This document shows positions 1 through 8,264 of a stretch of 64,000 nt of DNA, piece by piece. The DNA is taken from assembly GCA_965215705.1 (NCBI GenBank), contig CBDCEE010000003.1:1364001-1428000 (forward strand), given 5' to 3'. This DNA is from JAAXPZ01 sp965215705 (lineage in GTDB: Bacteria > Campylobacterota > Campylobacteria > Campylobacterales > Sulfurovaceae). How positions within the stretch are numbered: the first letter of the stretch is position 1; the number at the start of each line of letters is the position of its first letter. Both the position numbers and the translations under genes were made by a program. The notes beneath the pieces were generated by a model. It saw only the letters and a program-made list of their open reading frames with translations. It searched no databases and was not told where the DNA came from.

Positions 1-580
1 TACCGTAGTGTTTGACATCAAGCAGGTTTTGATACGCAGTATAGCTATGAAACATATGCATCTGTGCCCCACGGATACCAAAATGTTTCTCAATAATCTT
101 AAAGATCGGTACGATTGCATTGGCAGAGCAGCTGGAGTTGGAGATGATAGGCTCTTCGGCATAATCATTAGAATTAACACCGCAGATATAGGTAGGCATC
201 GCATCGCTAGAGGGAGTAGAGACCACGACCCTGCTTGCACCATTATCGATATAGGGCTGATTGGATGCTAGTGTCAGGAACATACCACTGCACTGAAGCA
301 TCACATCCACCTCTAATGCTCTTAGATCGAGGTCGATAGGACTCTTCTGGCTATAGACTGGTATCTCCTGATCATTAATCCAGAGTCCGCTACCCTCTGC
401 CCTGATATCCATCGGTAATGTCTCATAAACCGAATCATACTTGAGTAGATATGCCATCTGCTCAGGAGCATAGAGGTCATTGATGCCTACGAGCTCCAAC
501 ATGGGATCCTGCAGGATGATTCTAGCTGCACTCCGTCCGATACGCCCAAAGCCATTGATAAAGATACGTGTTTTTTTCAT
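1..580 (-). CDS. gap: Glyceraldehyde-3-phosphate dehydrogenase, 5' part (cut by window start)
   Basis: The reverse strand reads MKKTRIFINGFGRIGRS from an ATG at 580, with the Rossmann glycine motif GFGRIG at residues 10-15. The catalytic cysteine lies in SNSSCSANAI (Cys151), where most GAPDHs have SNASCTTN. About 193 residues are visible; the rest lies left of the window. The enzyme interconverts glyceraldehyde-3-phosphate and 1,3-bisphosphoglycerate in glycolysis/gluconeogenesis. The ASCTTN variant and an NDLY stretch after the first strand leave open an erythrose-4-phosphate dehydrogenase-like paralogue. The family is certain, the substrate less so. It runs in the same direction as the nir genes but starts 17 bp downstream of the thioredoxin-fold gene, so it may be co-transcribed. 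Confidence 0.9.
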   Translation of the reverse strand, partial: MKKTRIFINGFGRIGRSAARIILQDPMLELVGINDLYAPEQMAYLLKYDSVYETLPMDIRAEGSGLWINDQEIPVYSQKSPIDLDLRALEVDVMLQCSGMFLTLASNQPYIDNGASRVVVSTPSSDAMPTYICGVNSNDYAEEPIISNSSCSANAIVPIFKIIEKHFGIRGAQMHMFHSYTAYQNLLDVKHYG

Positions 581-596
581 AAAGATAGCGTCTCGT

Positions 597-1016
597 CTAT
601 TTTTTTGGGATTATATCCAAATCTCGCATGATTTTAGCCAATCTCTCTGCTCTGATCTCTTCACCATACAGTGGTTTGGTCAAAAACAGTTCCCTGCTGC
701 TGTCTACAAAAAACAGTGTAGGAAACACAGTGGTATAGTACATCTCTATAGGATAACTCTGCTCTCCCTCATAGGTCACTATCACAGAGACAAAATGTTG
801 ATCAATCTCTGTGATATAAGGTCTGTTCATCAATGCCTTTTGAATGACTTGATTAGATCGATCCTCTTTTTTGATGACGAGAACCAAAAGGGGCTTGTGT
901 GCAGAGAGAGCTTTCTGTAATGCCGCATCATAGTGACCCAGCCAATGGATATGGCTGGCAAAGGTAGCCAGCGGTAAAGCAAAGGTAAACAAAAGTGTGA
1001 CTAGCCGCCATCTCAT
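597..1016 (-). CDS. Exported thioredoxin-fold protein lacking a CxxC, nir cluster
   Basis: 139 residues with an N-terminal hydrophobic export signal (about residues 1-20). The body has a thioredoxin-like pattern: a KPLLVLVIKKED strand, then FVSVIVTYEGE, then a cis-Pro-like VFPTLFFVDSS. The usual CxxC after the first strand is absent (KKEDRSNQ instead), so ordinary disulfide exchange is unlikely. The gene starts 3 bp after the nirF stop, which implies co-transcription with nirF. A role in maturing or holding periplasmic Nir proteins is inference from position only. Confidence 0.7.
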   Translation of the reverse strand: MRWRLVTLLFTFALPLATFASHIHWLGHYDAALQKALSAHKPLLVLVIKKEDRSNQVIQKALMNRPYITEIDQHFVSVIVTYEGEQSYPIEMYYTTVFPTLFFVDSSRELFLTKPLYGEEIRAERLAKIMRDLDIIPKK

Positions 1017-1019
1017 TGT

Positions 1020-2120
1020 TTATTTTTTATCATCCGACTGATAGATAAAGATACCTGAAGGATGCTCAACCTGATAAATCTCTCGCTCCAAATACCACTC
1101 ATTTGTATTGATCACTGAAATTTGATTGGCATCATTCACAGAGATATAGAGGGAAGGGTCCTCTGTTGACCATCTTAGATGCAATACTTTCCCTTTGAAA
1201 TGAAAAGTTTGGACAATCTTGAGCGTTTGGGTATCAACAATTTGAATCGTAGGGAAATCTTTACCAGAAAAGGTCACAGCGATATATTTCTGATCCGGAC
1301 TCAAGGAGGTAAAGACTGGCAGCCCCTGCATTTTGATATTTTTGACAAAATTAAATTTGTTATCATAGACCATGACAGCATTGTCCCCAACTGCAGGGAT
1401 GAATGTCTTCTCTTTACTGAGACTCCAAAAGCCAAAATGTGGTACTTTGAGTACAGGTTTATTACCATCAGCTGTCACTTTGATCTCTGAGTATTGCATC
1501 TTGTCCAAGTCGATCACACCAAATGCTTTACTCAGAAAGAATCCTACGATATAGGTATTTTTTTTGATCATCGCATCAAATGGCATCTTACCTACCTTGA
1601 ACTCTTTGAATGGCTTAAATTTTGGCAGGCCTTTGCCGGCATTTTCATCTTTTAGTACGCTGACCTTGTCGCTGTCCATCTGTGCAAAGATAAGCATATC
1701 TTTGTAAATTTTAATACCCACATTTTTTGATCCTGTGACGATCTTGTCAATCGGTTTAAGATCACGGGTGAGAATATCTACCGATTTATCATCATAGTTT
1801 GCCACAGCTACATAATTTTTACCGATCACAAAACCAATCGCTGATTTACTGGTCTTGTATTCTGCTTCCACTTTCTCCGTCTTGGGATCAAATTTAACCA
1901 CATATCCATCACGGCTGATCAGATAGGCATCGTCTCCATCAAACTTGATGATACCATGATTCATATTGTGCATATGCTCCATATGTCTTCTTGTCAGCCC
2001 ATCTACTATCACAGCTACAGATTCGCTCTCACGCTCTACCACAAAAAACTTCTCTTTAGCACTAACTGTCACACTCAAAAATGTAACGCCCAGCAGTAAC
2101 ACACCCAACAATACTCTCAT
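1020..2120 (-). CDS. nirF: NirF, heme d1 biogenesis beta-propeller protein
   Basis: 366 residues with a signal peptide (about 1-21) and then an eight-bladed cytochrome d1-type propeller. Segments such as KVPHFGFWSL, FIPAVGDNAVMVYD, GLPVFTSLSPDQKYIAV, VLHLRWS and the terminal HPSGIFIY match the known pattern of NirF proteins. Unlike NirS it has no CxxCH heme c site. NirF is required for making heme d1, the active-site cofactor of cytochrome cd1 nitrite reductase, and acts in the periplasm. It follows nirS and a pentaheme cytochrome on the same strand, 52 bp after the latter. No nirE, nirJ or nirD-type gene is visible here, so the rest of the d1 pathway must lie elsewhere. Confidence 0.88.
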   Translation of the reverse strand: MRVLLGVLLLGVTFLSVTVSAKEKFFVVERESESVAVIVDGLTRRHMEHMHNMNHGIIKFDGDDAYLISRDGYVVKFDPKTEKVEAEYKTSKSAIGFVIGKNYVAVANYDDKSVDILTRDLKPIDKIVTGSKNVGIKIYKDMLIFAQMDSDKVSVLKDENAGKGLPKFKPFKEFKVGKMPFDAMIKKNTYIVGFFLSKAFGVIDLDKMQYSEIKVTADGNKPVLKVPHFGFWSLSKEKTFIPAVGDNAVMVYDNKFNFVKNIKMQGLPVFTSLSPDQKYIAVTFSGKDFPTIQIVDTQTLKIVQTFHFKGKVLHLRWSTEDPSLYISVNDANQISVINTNEWYLEREIYQVEHPSGIFIYQSDDKK

Positions 2121-2172
2121 ATAGTTTCCTTTAAAATAATTAACCTAATTGTACTCAAAACACTTTAATGAC

Positions 2173-3288
2173 TTACTCCCAGATCAAGCGAACCTCTTTG
2201 ATTTGTTGTTCTTCCATGAGAGCGCTGTCTTCCAGTTTTACTGCCTTGGCACAGTCACTTTTAGCCAGACGCATATAGAGCCCTACGATAATCGTATCAT
2301 CTGGCTTCAATACGGGTATCTTATAGGAGAGTATCTTTGTCTCTTTGCTATCCAGATTGTGTGCCGTTCCTGAAGTAGCCGTGGCTGGTATGATGATCTT
2401 CTTACCCTCTTTTTTGAAGCTGTAGGCAAAGTACCCCTGCAGATCCTCTGTGGGGTTCTTGAGATAATTCTTCCATATTGCTTCACCGTCTCTTTGGATT
2501 ACAATCTTCACATACTTGGCTCTTGCTGACTGAATGATTAGAGGATGCCCCATCTTGTTGGTGAGTATCACCTCAAGCATCTCCCCTTTAACAGATATAT
2601 TGATATCTACACCTTTCCTACGAAACACTACATCATGAATACCGAGGAACTTATGGCTGGCATGATGCTCTCTCGCCCGCTTGTTGATCTTGTCAGAGCC
2701 ACCGGTCAACTCTGGCATATGACATTTGATACACTCTTGACTATCCTGTTTACCGTCCATCGCATCAAAAATAGTCACATTGTTTTCATTGCGCTTATGC
2801 GAATGGCACCCTGTGCAGACTTTTTGGGCATAGATAGGATTTTTGACCGATGAATGTTGATCATTATGGTCAGGCTTATCCAGTCTCCCATACAGGGTAG
2901 GCTTATAGTTTTCTGCCTGTTTTGCCTTAACATTCACATTAAACCTATGCGCCTTTTTTACATAGGCTATCGTATGACAAAAATAGCATGAGATGGCATC
3001 AGTATGGGTTTTATTGGCTTTATCTGGTCTGGCTTTCCCTGAGACCAAATCCGCAAGATTATCTGCCATAGGCATGTGACAGGCTGCACAATCGTATTTT
3101 TTGATACTGACTTTATCCGCTATTTTACGATGCAACTCATCATTGAAGTAGCCCTTGGCATGAAAAGAAGATTGAAACTCTTCGTAAACCTTCTCATGAC
3201 ACTCGTTACAGGAGTGGTTATCCGGGTATTTATTTTGGGCATAAAGAGCCATAGAGTAAAACATAAAGAAAAAAAAGAAAAATTTCAT
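2173..3288 (-). CDS. Periplasmic pentaheme cytochrome c between nirS and nirF
   Basis: 371 residues with a Phe-rich hydrophobic signal at residues 1-18. Five CxxCH heme-binding motifs are visible: CNECH (27-31), CAACH (67-71), CYFCH (101-105), CTGCH (158-162) and CIKCH (186-190). All five are in the first half. Residues about 200-371 lack heme motifs and look like a beta-rich domain (VDINISVKGEMLEVILTNK). The heme spacing is of the cytochrome c554/multiheme type, but I cannot place the exact family. It lies between nirS and nirF, so electron delivery to NirS or a related nitrogen-oxide reaction is a reasonable inference. A reductase activity of its own is not excluded. Confidence 0.82.
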   Translation of the reverse strand: MKFFFFFFMFYSMALYAQNKYPDNHSCNECHEKVYEEFQSSFHAKGYFNDELHRKIADKVSIKKYDCAACHMPMADNLADLVSGKARPDKANKTHTDAISCYFCHTIAYVKKAHRFNVNVKAKQAENYKPTLYGRLDKPDHNDQHSSVKNPIYAQKVCTGCHSHKRNENNVTIFDAMDGKQDSQECIKCHMPELTGGSDKINKRAREHHASHKFLGIHDVVFRRKGVDINISVKGEMLEVILTNKMGHPLIIQSARAKYVKIVIQRDGEAIWKNYLKNPTEDLQGYFAYSFKKEGKKIIIPATATSGTAHNLDSKETKILSYKIPVLKPDDTIIVGLYMRLAKSDCAKAVKLEDSALMEEQQIKEVRLIWE

Positions 3289-3347
3289 GGAAGTCCAATA
3301 TGCAGATAATTTATGGAAATGACACCAGTCAGTTCTATAAATTACCC

Positions 3348-3363
3348 TCTCCCCAAAGGGAGA
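3348..3363 (-). terminator. Short hairpin in the nirS-cytochrome gap
   Basis: TCTCCC and GGGAGA arms with a 4-nt loop lie 17-32 bp downstream of the nirS stop on the reverse strand. No strong U-tract follows, so this may be a processing or attenuation hairpin rather than a full terminator. Confidence 0.3.
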
Positions 3364-3379
3364 AAGTATACGCTCTTAA

Positions 3380-5101
3380 TTATGCACCAGGAATGTGCTG
3401 TCTGTGCTCTACAGAGTAAGTAAAGGTAGGTGTTGTCAAGTTCTCTATATATTTAACAAATTTACCAGTCTCAGACTCGTAAATACCAATTCTACCCGTA
3501 GTCCACTCAGAGATCATTGTCCACTTACCATGGTTTGCAGGCTCAGCGTGAAGTAGTCTAGGCTGTACTGGCTCTTTGACCGCTGCACCAAGCTTGTCTG
3601 GCATAGGAAGAAGTGTCTCTTTACTCATCTTAGACGCTACTTCATTGACAGGTACTTTAACATGCTGTGTCGCATCCCACTCTTGGATCACTTTCTTAGT
3701 CTTCGCATCGATAAGCTGACCTTTGGTCTTGCCTACTTTGATGATACGATCTGTCTCAAGTGTCTCTTTGTTGATAAGGTGTACTTCGTTGTAGAACTCA
3801 GGCTTACCAAGGACACAGTCAGACCAGATCCAAGGTGTATGTTCACCCGTTCCCACAAAGAGTCCACCACCAGATGTTTTCACTTTTTTGACCACTTTCC
3901 AGCTTGGAGATTCCCAGATAACAACCGAACCAAAGTTCATACTTTGTGTTGCATTGAGCTGCTTGCCCATTGTTTTGTTGAACCAGCTTGAACCCTGACC
4001 TGGGTGTGGCTTAGATTTCTTGCCTGTCATGATTTTTGCAGCCAATTTCTTGGTCTTGTGATCTACAACACCTATAAGGTCAGAACCTTGTGATGCTACC
4101 ATCACATATCTACCAAAGTCTTCACCTTCATTCTCATTCAAGAATGCATCATGAAGCACTTTACCAATACCAGCCACATCACCTACGATAGGGAAGTCTG
4201 GCTTGGAGTAATCGATAATATAAACATGCCCCGCATCTTTGAGTCCCATAGTAAAGTAAGGTCCATAAGGAGTATCAGCCAAATAAGCTACACGGCTTGG
4301 TCCAATCTGTCCATCTGTATCAATCACTCTACTGGTATCATAGACCTTGAGTGGCTCAAGTGTATGTGCATCACAGAGTACGGCACCACCTGGATTGTAG
4401 TTACCCGCGATGATATATTTACCATCTGGAGATACTGCAAGACCTCTAGACTCTTGTCCTACCTGCACAGATGCCAATGCTGGCTGACCAGGAGCTGCGA
4501 TATCAAACATAGTAAGTTTACCTGAACGAGAGATAGAATATGCATATCTTGGGTTTGCTTTGTTGGTTACGGTAACGTGAACGGCAAATCCAGCTTTGTG
4601 ACGAGACAATACTTTACCAGTTGTTGAATCGATAAAGTCAACCAAAGACGCATCTCTCTCTGTAGCAAAGGTGATATCTCTGACATCTGCAACATCTACT
4701 GCTTTAGGATATTTTTTTGCTAACGCATCTACATCAGCAAGCTTCTGCCATGTACCATGCACCTCTTTGAACTCCAACTTGAGCTCGACGGTATTCTTCC
4801 AATCCATCAACCAGTCAACCATACCTGATGCATCGTCTTTAGAAAATGAAGTATTCCATGCTGGCATAGCAGTATTGTCTCTACCATTCATGATGGTCTC
4901 AGCAAGGAATTCTCTACTTTTTTTCTTTAGTGCCTTTGGTCTCAAGTCAGAACCCACACCACCTTGGTGGATGGGACCATGACATCCCTGACACTCTTTC
5001 TCAAATTTCTCGGCGAAATTCATAGATGACGTACCCGCAATAGCCATGCTTGCTGCAAAGCTGGTGGCAACTGCCAAGCCTAAAATTTTGTTCAATTTCA
5101 T
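3380..5101 (-). CDS. nirS: Cytochrome cd1 nitrite reductase (NO-forming)
   Basis: 573 residues, the normal length for NirS. A signal peptide (about 1-22) is followed by a class I cytochrome c domain with CQGCH at 37-41 and a distal Met in TAMPAWN. An eight-bladed d1-heme propeller follows (DGKYIIAGNYNPGGAV, ESRGLAVS, HPGQGSSW). The histidines expected to bind heme d1 lie in regions such as HVTVTN and LHAEPANH. The enzyme reduces nitrite to nitric oxide in the periplasm. The gene is first in its cluster, with a pentaheme cytochrome and nirF downstream. An FNR/DNR-type palindrome lies 157 bp upstream of the ATG, consistent with anaerobic or NO control. Confidence 0.96.
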   Translation of the reverse strand: MKLNKILGLAVATSFAASMAIAGTSSMNFAEKFEKECQGCHGPIHQGGVGSDLRPKALKKKSREFLAETIMNGRDNTAMPAWNTSFSKDDASGMVDWLMDWKNTVELKLEFKEVHGTWQKLADVDALAKKYPKAVDVADVRDITFATERDASLVDFIDSTTGKVLSRHKAGFAVHVTVTNKANPRYAYSISRSGKLTMFDIAAPGQPALASVQVGQESRGLAVSPDGKYIIAGNYNPGGAVLCDAHTLEPLKVYDTSRVIDTDGQIGPSRVAYLADTPYGPYFTMGLKDAGHVYIIDYSKPDFPIVGDVAGIGKVLHDAFLNENEGEDFGRYVMVASQGSDLIGVVDHKTKKLAAKIMTGKKSKPHPGQGSSWFNKTMGKQLNATQSMNFGSVVIWESPSWKVVKKVKTSGGGLFVGTGEHTPWIWSDCVLGKPEFYNEVHLINKETLETDRIIKVGKTKGQLIDAKTKKVIQEWDATQHVKVPVNEVASKMSKETLLPMPDKLGAAVKEPVQPRLLHAEPANHGKWTMISEWTTGRIGIYESETGKFVKYIENLTTPTFTYSVEHRQHIPGA

Positions 5102-5257
5102 ATTTTCTCCTTTTGTTCAAATTGAGAGGTATAACTCAATTTTCTACAATCATTGGTCTGAGAAACCAGACGACGCATATACAGTAGAACCAACCGATGC
5201 ACTGATTCTATTTTCCTTCCACAGTACTATTCTACTCTGTTTCAAATCTGCCACTCT

Positions 5258-5271
5258 TGACATATATCAAA
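5258..5271. promoter_or_regulatory. FNR/DNR-type box upstream of nirS
   Basis: TTGACATATATCAA matches the CRP/FNR-family consensus TTGAT-N4-ATCAA at nine of ten defined positions. It lies 157 bp upstream of the nirS start codon and 186 bp upstream of ilvE. Assignment to nirS is inference from function. Confidence 0.65.
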
Positions 5272-5358
5272 TAGTACAAAGTTATCAATTTTATCTTGGC
5301 TTCTCTTTACAAATAGTAACAAGTCGGATACCTCCTAAGCAAGGTTTTCAAAAGCGCA

Positions 5359-5379
5359 CCCAAGAAAGGCTCTCTTGGG
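5359..5379 (+). terminator. Hairpin in the ilvE leader
   Basis: Seven-bp arms CCCAAGA and TCTTGGG enclose a 7-nt loop, followed by GGCAACTTTTACTACTTTTT. It sits about 80 bp before the ilvE start and could be a leader attenuator or an upstream terminator. No leader peptide was recognised. Confidence 0.3.
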
Positions 5380-5456
5380 GCAACTTTTACTACTTTTTGG
5401 ATATACTCTTTTCCTTAATTAATACAGATTTGGACTATAGAGGAGTACAAGAAACT

Positions 5457-6371
5457 ATGAATGAAGCAAAAACAATCTGGATGGATGGAGAATTTGTAGC
5501 CTGGGCTGATGCTAAGGTGCATGTACTTACCCATACACTGCATTACGGAAATGCTGTTTTCGAGGGTACCAGAGCCTATCAGACAGCTGATGGTCTGGCA
5601 ATCTACAAACTTGAAGAGCACTGTAAGAGGCTCTACAACTCTGCCAAAATCGTAGCGATAGAACCGAACATAGACTATGAGATTGTCAAACAGGCGCATA
5701 TAAACCTGCTCGAAAGGAATGATTTCAAAGAGAATGTCTATATCCGACCTTTAATCTATCTAGGATACGGTGCGATGGGTATCTACCATAAAAAAGCCCC
5801 TGTACAGACCATGATCGCAGCATGGGAATGGGGTGCGTATCTCGGTGATGAAGGATTGGAAAATGGCATCACCTGCTGCACCTCTTCAATCACCAGAAAC
5901 CCCAATCGCTCTACCTTTGGCAAAGCCAAAGCGGCTGCCAACTATCTTAACAGTCAGATGGCAAAGTATGAAGCGATCGAAAATGGTTTTGAAGAGGCAT
6001 TGATGCTGGATGAAAACGGCTTTATTGCTGAAGGAACAGGTGAGTGCATTTTTGTTGTCAGGGATGGCGTGTTGATCTCTCCCCCCAATGACAACTCATT
6101 GGAATCCATCACGCAAGGGACGATCCTAGAGCTTGCCAAAGATTTCGAGATCCCTGTAGAGCGACGCAATATCACCAGAGATGAGATCTATATCGCAGAT
6201 GAAGTATTCCTCACCGGTACTGCTGCAGAAGTCACACCAGTCCGTTCATTGGATCATAGGGTGATTGGAAACGGTAGCCGAGGCCCTATGAGCAAAAGAC
6301 TACAGGCTGCCTATTTCGATGTCGTACACGGAAGAGATGAGAAGTACAAACACTATCTCACCTATATTTAA
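5457..6371 (+). CDS. ilvE: Branched-chain amino acid aminotransferase
   Basis: 304 residues in fold-type IV PLP aminotransferase order: MDGEFVAWADAKVHVLTHTL, HYGNAVFEGTRAY, KAKAAANYLNSQ, ALMLDENGFIAEGTGECIF and FLTGTAAEVTPVRSLD. These match IlvE closely. The enzyme performs the last step of valine, leucine and isoleucine synthesis. I chose the ATG at 5457, with GAGGAG upstream, because the longer open frame back to 5046 runs antisense into the nirS signal peptide and carries no family similarity. It heads a plus-strand set with the SPFH gene, hisIE and an MFS gene. Confidence 0.95.
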   Translation: MNEAKTIWMDGEFVAWADAKVHVLTHTLHYGNAVFEGTRAYQTADGLAIYKLEEHCKRLYNSAKIVAIEPNIDYEIVKQAHINLLERNDFKENVYIRPLIYLGYGAMGIYHKKAPVQTMIAAWEWGAYLGDEGLENGITCCTSSITRNPNRSTFGKAKAAANYLNSQMAKYEAIENGFEEALMLDENGFIAEGTGECIFVVRDGVLISPPNDNSLESITQGTILELAKDFEIPVERRNITRDEIYIADEVFLTGTAAEVTPVRSLDHRVIGNGSRGPMSKRLQAAYFDVVHGRDEKYKHYLTYI

Positions 6372-6413
6372 ACAAAGAAGTGGCGGCTTCAGCCCCACCA
6401 AAAAGGAAAAACT

Positions 6414-7514
6414 ATGCCAGCAGATATGAATGATTATTTTAAAAAAAGAAAAGCATCCAACGACAACAACAGTAACAATGGACACAATGGTGGAGGAAAT
6501 ACTATAGAGAACCCTTTCAAAGGAATGGGGGGAGGAAGCAAAGGCGTATCTTTTCTCATAGGTTTGGCTATTATTGGATTTCTTATCTTTACGTTTAAAC
6601 CCTTTACCATCATCAATTCTGGTGAAGTAGGCATCAAAGTCAACATGGGTAAATTTGAGAAAAAACCATTGCATGCAGGATTTCATTTTTTTATCCCTGT
6701 GATGCAAGAGATCATCCCTGTCAATATCAAGTCACGTATGATCGTTTATAGTAATAGAAGCGGAGGGGCATTTAGTGATGCTCCTGCTAAACGTTCTTAC
6801 GGACAAGAGTATGAAGGTGGCGTAAAATACAATCCAGCAATCACGGTAAAAGACAAGCGAAACCTTAATGTCAGTATCGATATTGCAGTTCAATACCTAC
6901 TCAAACCAGAGAGTGCGCCACAGATCTTTGCAACTATCGGTGCCGGTTGGGAAGACAAAATCATCAACTCAAAAGTACGTAAAGTAGTTCGTAATGTACT
7001 TGGACAATACTCAGCAGAAGAGATGGCAGAAAAGCGTGGAGAGATCAATGGTCTGATCGAAACCAATATTAGAAGTGAGGTTGACCTACAGCCAAACCAG
7101 CCAGTAGAGCTACTCGCTGTAGACCTAAGGAATATTAATCTACCCAGTCAGGTACAAGAACAGATCAACCAAGTACAAATGGCAAAACAGAAGAAACAGA
7201 GAGCAGAGATAGATGCTAAAAAAAGAGCTGCAGAAGCACTAGGTATCGCAGAGAAGAATCGTATCGAAGCTCAGGGAAAAGCAGACAAGATCCGTATCGA
7301 AGCGGAAGAACAAGCCAAGGCCAACAAGCTCATCTCTGACTCACTGACCCCTGCCCTTCTCCAGCTAGAACAGATCAAGACACAGGGAAAATTCAACGAA
7401 GCTCTCAAGGTCAACAGAGATGCTCAGATATTCCTTACACCTGGCGGTGCAGTACCCAATATCTGGGTCGATGCCAAAGGCAGAGAACAAAAAGCCGTTT
7501 CGGCACAGCAGTAA
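6414..7514 (+). CDS. SPFH/prohibitin-family membrane protein
   Basis: 366 residues. A Gly/Asn-rich cytoplasmic N-terminus (NNSNNGHNGGGN) precedes one membrane segment at about residues 43-62. A Band 7/SPFH domain follows, with the hallmark IINSGEVGIKVNMGKFEKKPLHAGFHF broken over residues about 67-95. An Ala/Glu/Lys-rich coiled coil ends the protein (about 255-320). Such proteins form oligomeric rings in the membrane and often regulate FtsH-type proteases or organise lipid domains. There is no hflC/hflK pair next to it. It lies 42 bp after ilvE. Confidence 0.87.
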   Translation: MPADMNDYFKKRKASNDNNSNNGHNGGGNTIENPFKGMGGGSKGVSFLIGLAIIGFLIFTFKPFTIINSGEVGIKVNMGKFEKKPLHAGFHFFIPVMQEIIPVNIKSRMIVYSNRSGGAFSDAPAKRSYGQEYEGGVKYNPAITVKDKRNLNVSIDIAVQYLLKPESAPQIFATIGAGWEDKIINSKVRKVVRNVLGQYSAEEMAEKRGEINGLIETNIRSEVDLQPNQPVELLAVDLRNINLPSQVQEQINQVQMAKQKKQRAEIDAKKRAAEALGIAEKNRIEAQGKADKIRIEAEEQAKANKLISDSLTPALLQLEQIKTQGKFNEALKVNRDAQIFLTPGGAVPNIWVDAKGREQKAVSAQQ

Positions 7515-7517
7515 CCT

Positions 7518-7582
7518 GTAGGGGTCGATTCCATATCGACCCTCCCTATGAAAATAAGGGCAGATATAGAATCTGTCCCTAC
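7518..7582. repeat. REP/inverted-REP pair (BIME-like), SPFH-hisIE gap
   Basis: A GTAG-headed hairpin (GTAG at 7518, arms GGGTCGA and TCGACCC) is followed by an inverted copy. The second has arms GGGCAGAT and ATCTGTCC, and ends in CTAC at 7582, the complement of GTAG. GTAG heads are typical of REP sequences mobilised by RAYT transposases, and a RAYT gene is present at 53828-54595. Confidence 0.7.
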
Positions 7583-7601
7583 AGATTTCGGAGAAATTAT
7601 C

Positions 7602-8264
7602 ATGATGACTATAGATTGGAACAAAAACCCCCTGATCCCCGCTATCGCGCAAGAAGCCTCTACCGGAGAGATTCTTATGCTCGCCTATATGAATGAAGAG
7701 GCGTATAATCTCACCCTTTCCACAGGCTTTGCCCACTACTACAGCCGCAGCCGCCAAAGGCTCTGGAAAAAGGGTGAAAGCTCCAACCATACCCAAGAGA
7801 TCGTCGATGTGCTACTCGACTGCGATGCAGATACCGTAGTGCTCAAAATTAACCAAAATGGTGTGGCATGCCATACAGGTCGCAAGAGCTGTTTCTTCAC
7901 CTCAGTTACACAAGATAAGATCATCCTGGAACAAGAGATTGACACCACTGCTACCTATGGTATCGTTGATGCTCTCTATCACACGATCTTAGAGCGAAAA
8001 AGTGCCCAAGAAGATGAAAAATCATGGACAAAAAAGCTGCTCAATGATAGAGCCCTCCTACTCTCCAAGATCAAAGAGGAGGCCGAAGAGCTTGTTGTTG
8101 CCATTGATGAAGAGAGCGATACGCAGGTGATCTATGAAGCTGCTGACCTCCTCTATCATGCATTGGTAGGTCTCGGAAGTCGTGACATCACACCCGACAG
8201 AGTCAAGCAAGAGCTTGCACGTAGGTTTGGCACCAGTGGAGTAGAGGAAAAGGCGAGCCGTTAG
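7602..8264 (+). CDS. hisIE: Bifunctional phosphoribosyl-AMP cyclohydrolase / phosphoribosyl-ATP pyrophosphatase
   Basis: About 220 residues. The HisI half (residues about 1-110) shows GEILMLAYMNEEA, YYSRSRQRLWKKGE, CDADTVVLKINQNG and ACHTGRKSCFF, which carry its Zn and Mg ligands. The HisE half (about 115-215) shows KLLNDRALLLSKIKEEAEEL and EAADLLYH. Together they perform steps 2 and 3 of histidine synthesis. I start at ATG 7602 (MMTIDWNKNP) with GGAG upstream. An open frame back to 7548 merely reads through the BIME repeat. The stop overlaps the GTG start of the MFS gene by one base, implying translational coupling. Confidence 0.95.
   Translation: MMTIDWNKNPLIPAIAQEASTGEILMLAYMNEEAYNLTLSTGFAHYYSRSRQRLWKKGESSNHTQEIVDVLLDCDADTVVLKINQNGVACHTGRKSCFFTSVTQDKIILEQEIDTTATYGIVDALYHTILERKSAQEDEKSWTKKLLNDRALLLSKIKEEAEELVVAIDEESDTQVIYEAADLLYHALVGLGSRDITPDRVKQELARRFGTSGVEEKASR

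Larger units (their letters stand above)
5102..5456. other. Divergent nirS/ilvE intergenic region
   Basis: 355 bp without a convincing gene. An open frame continues upstream of ilvE here but lacks any family signal and the true ilvE start is downstream. The region holds the FNR-like box at 5258-5271, an AT-rich stretch suited to promoters, and a CCCAAGA/TCTTGGG hairpin at 5359-5379 in the ilvE leader followed by T-rich sequence. Confidence 0.7.

Noticed and set aside
1020..2120. NapL or a second nirS
   Set aside because: No CxxCH, and segments match NirF; NapL is at 28955-29914.
5046..5456. 137-residue N-terminal extension of ilvE
   Set aside because: It runs antisense into nirS and over the FNR box; the IlvE family start and ribosome site are at 5457.
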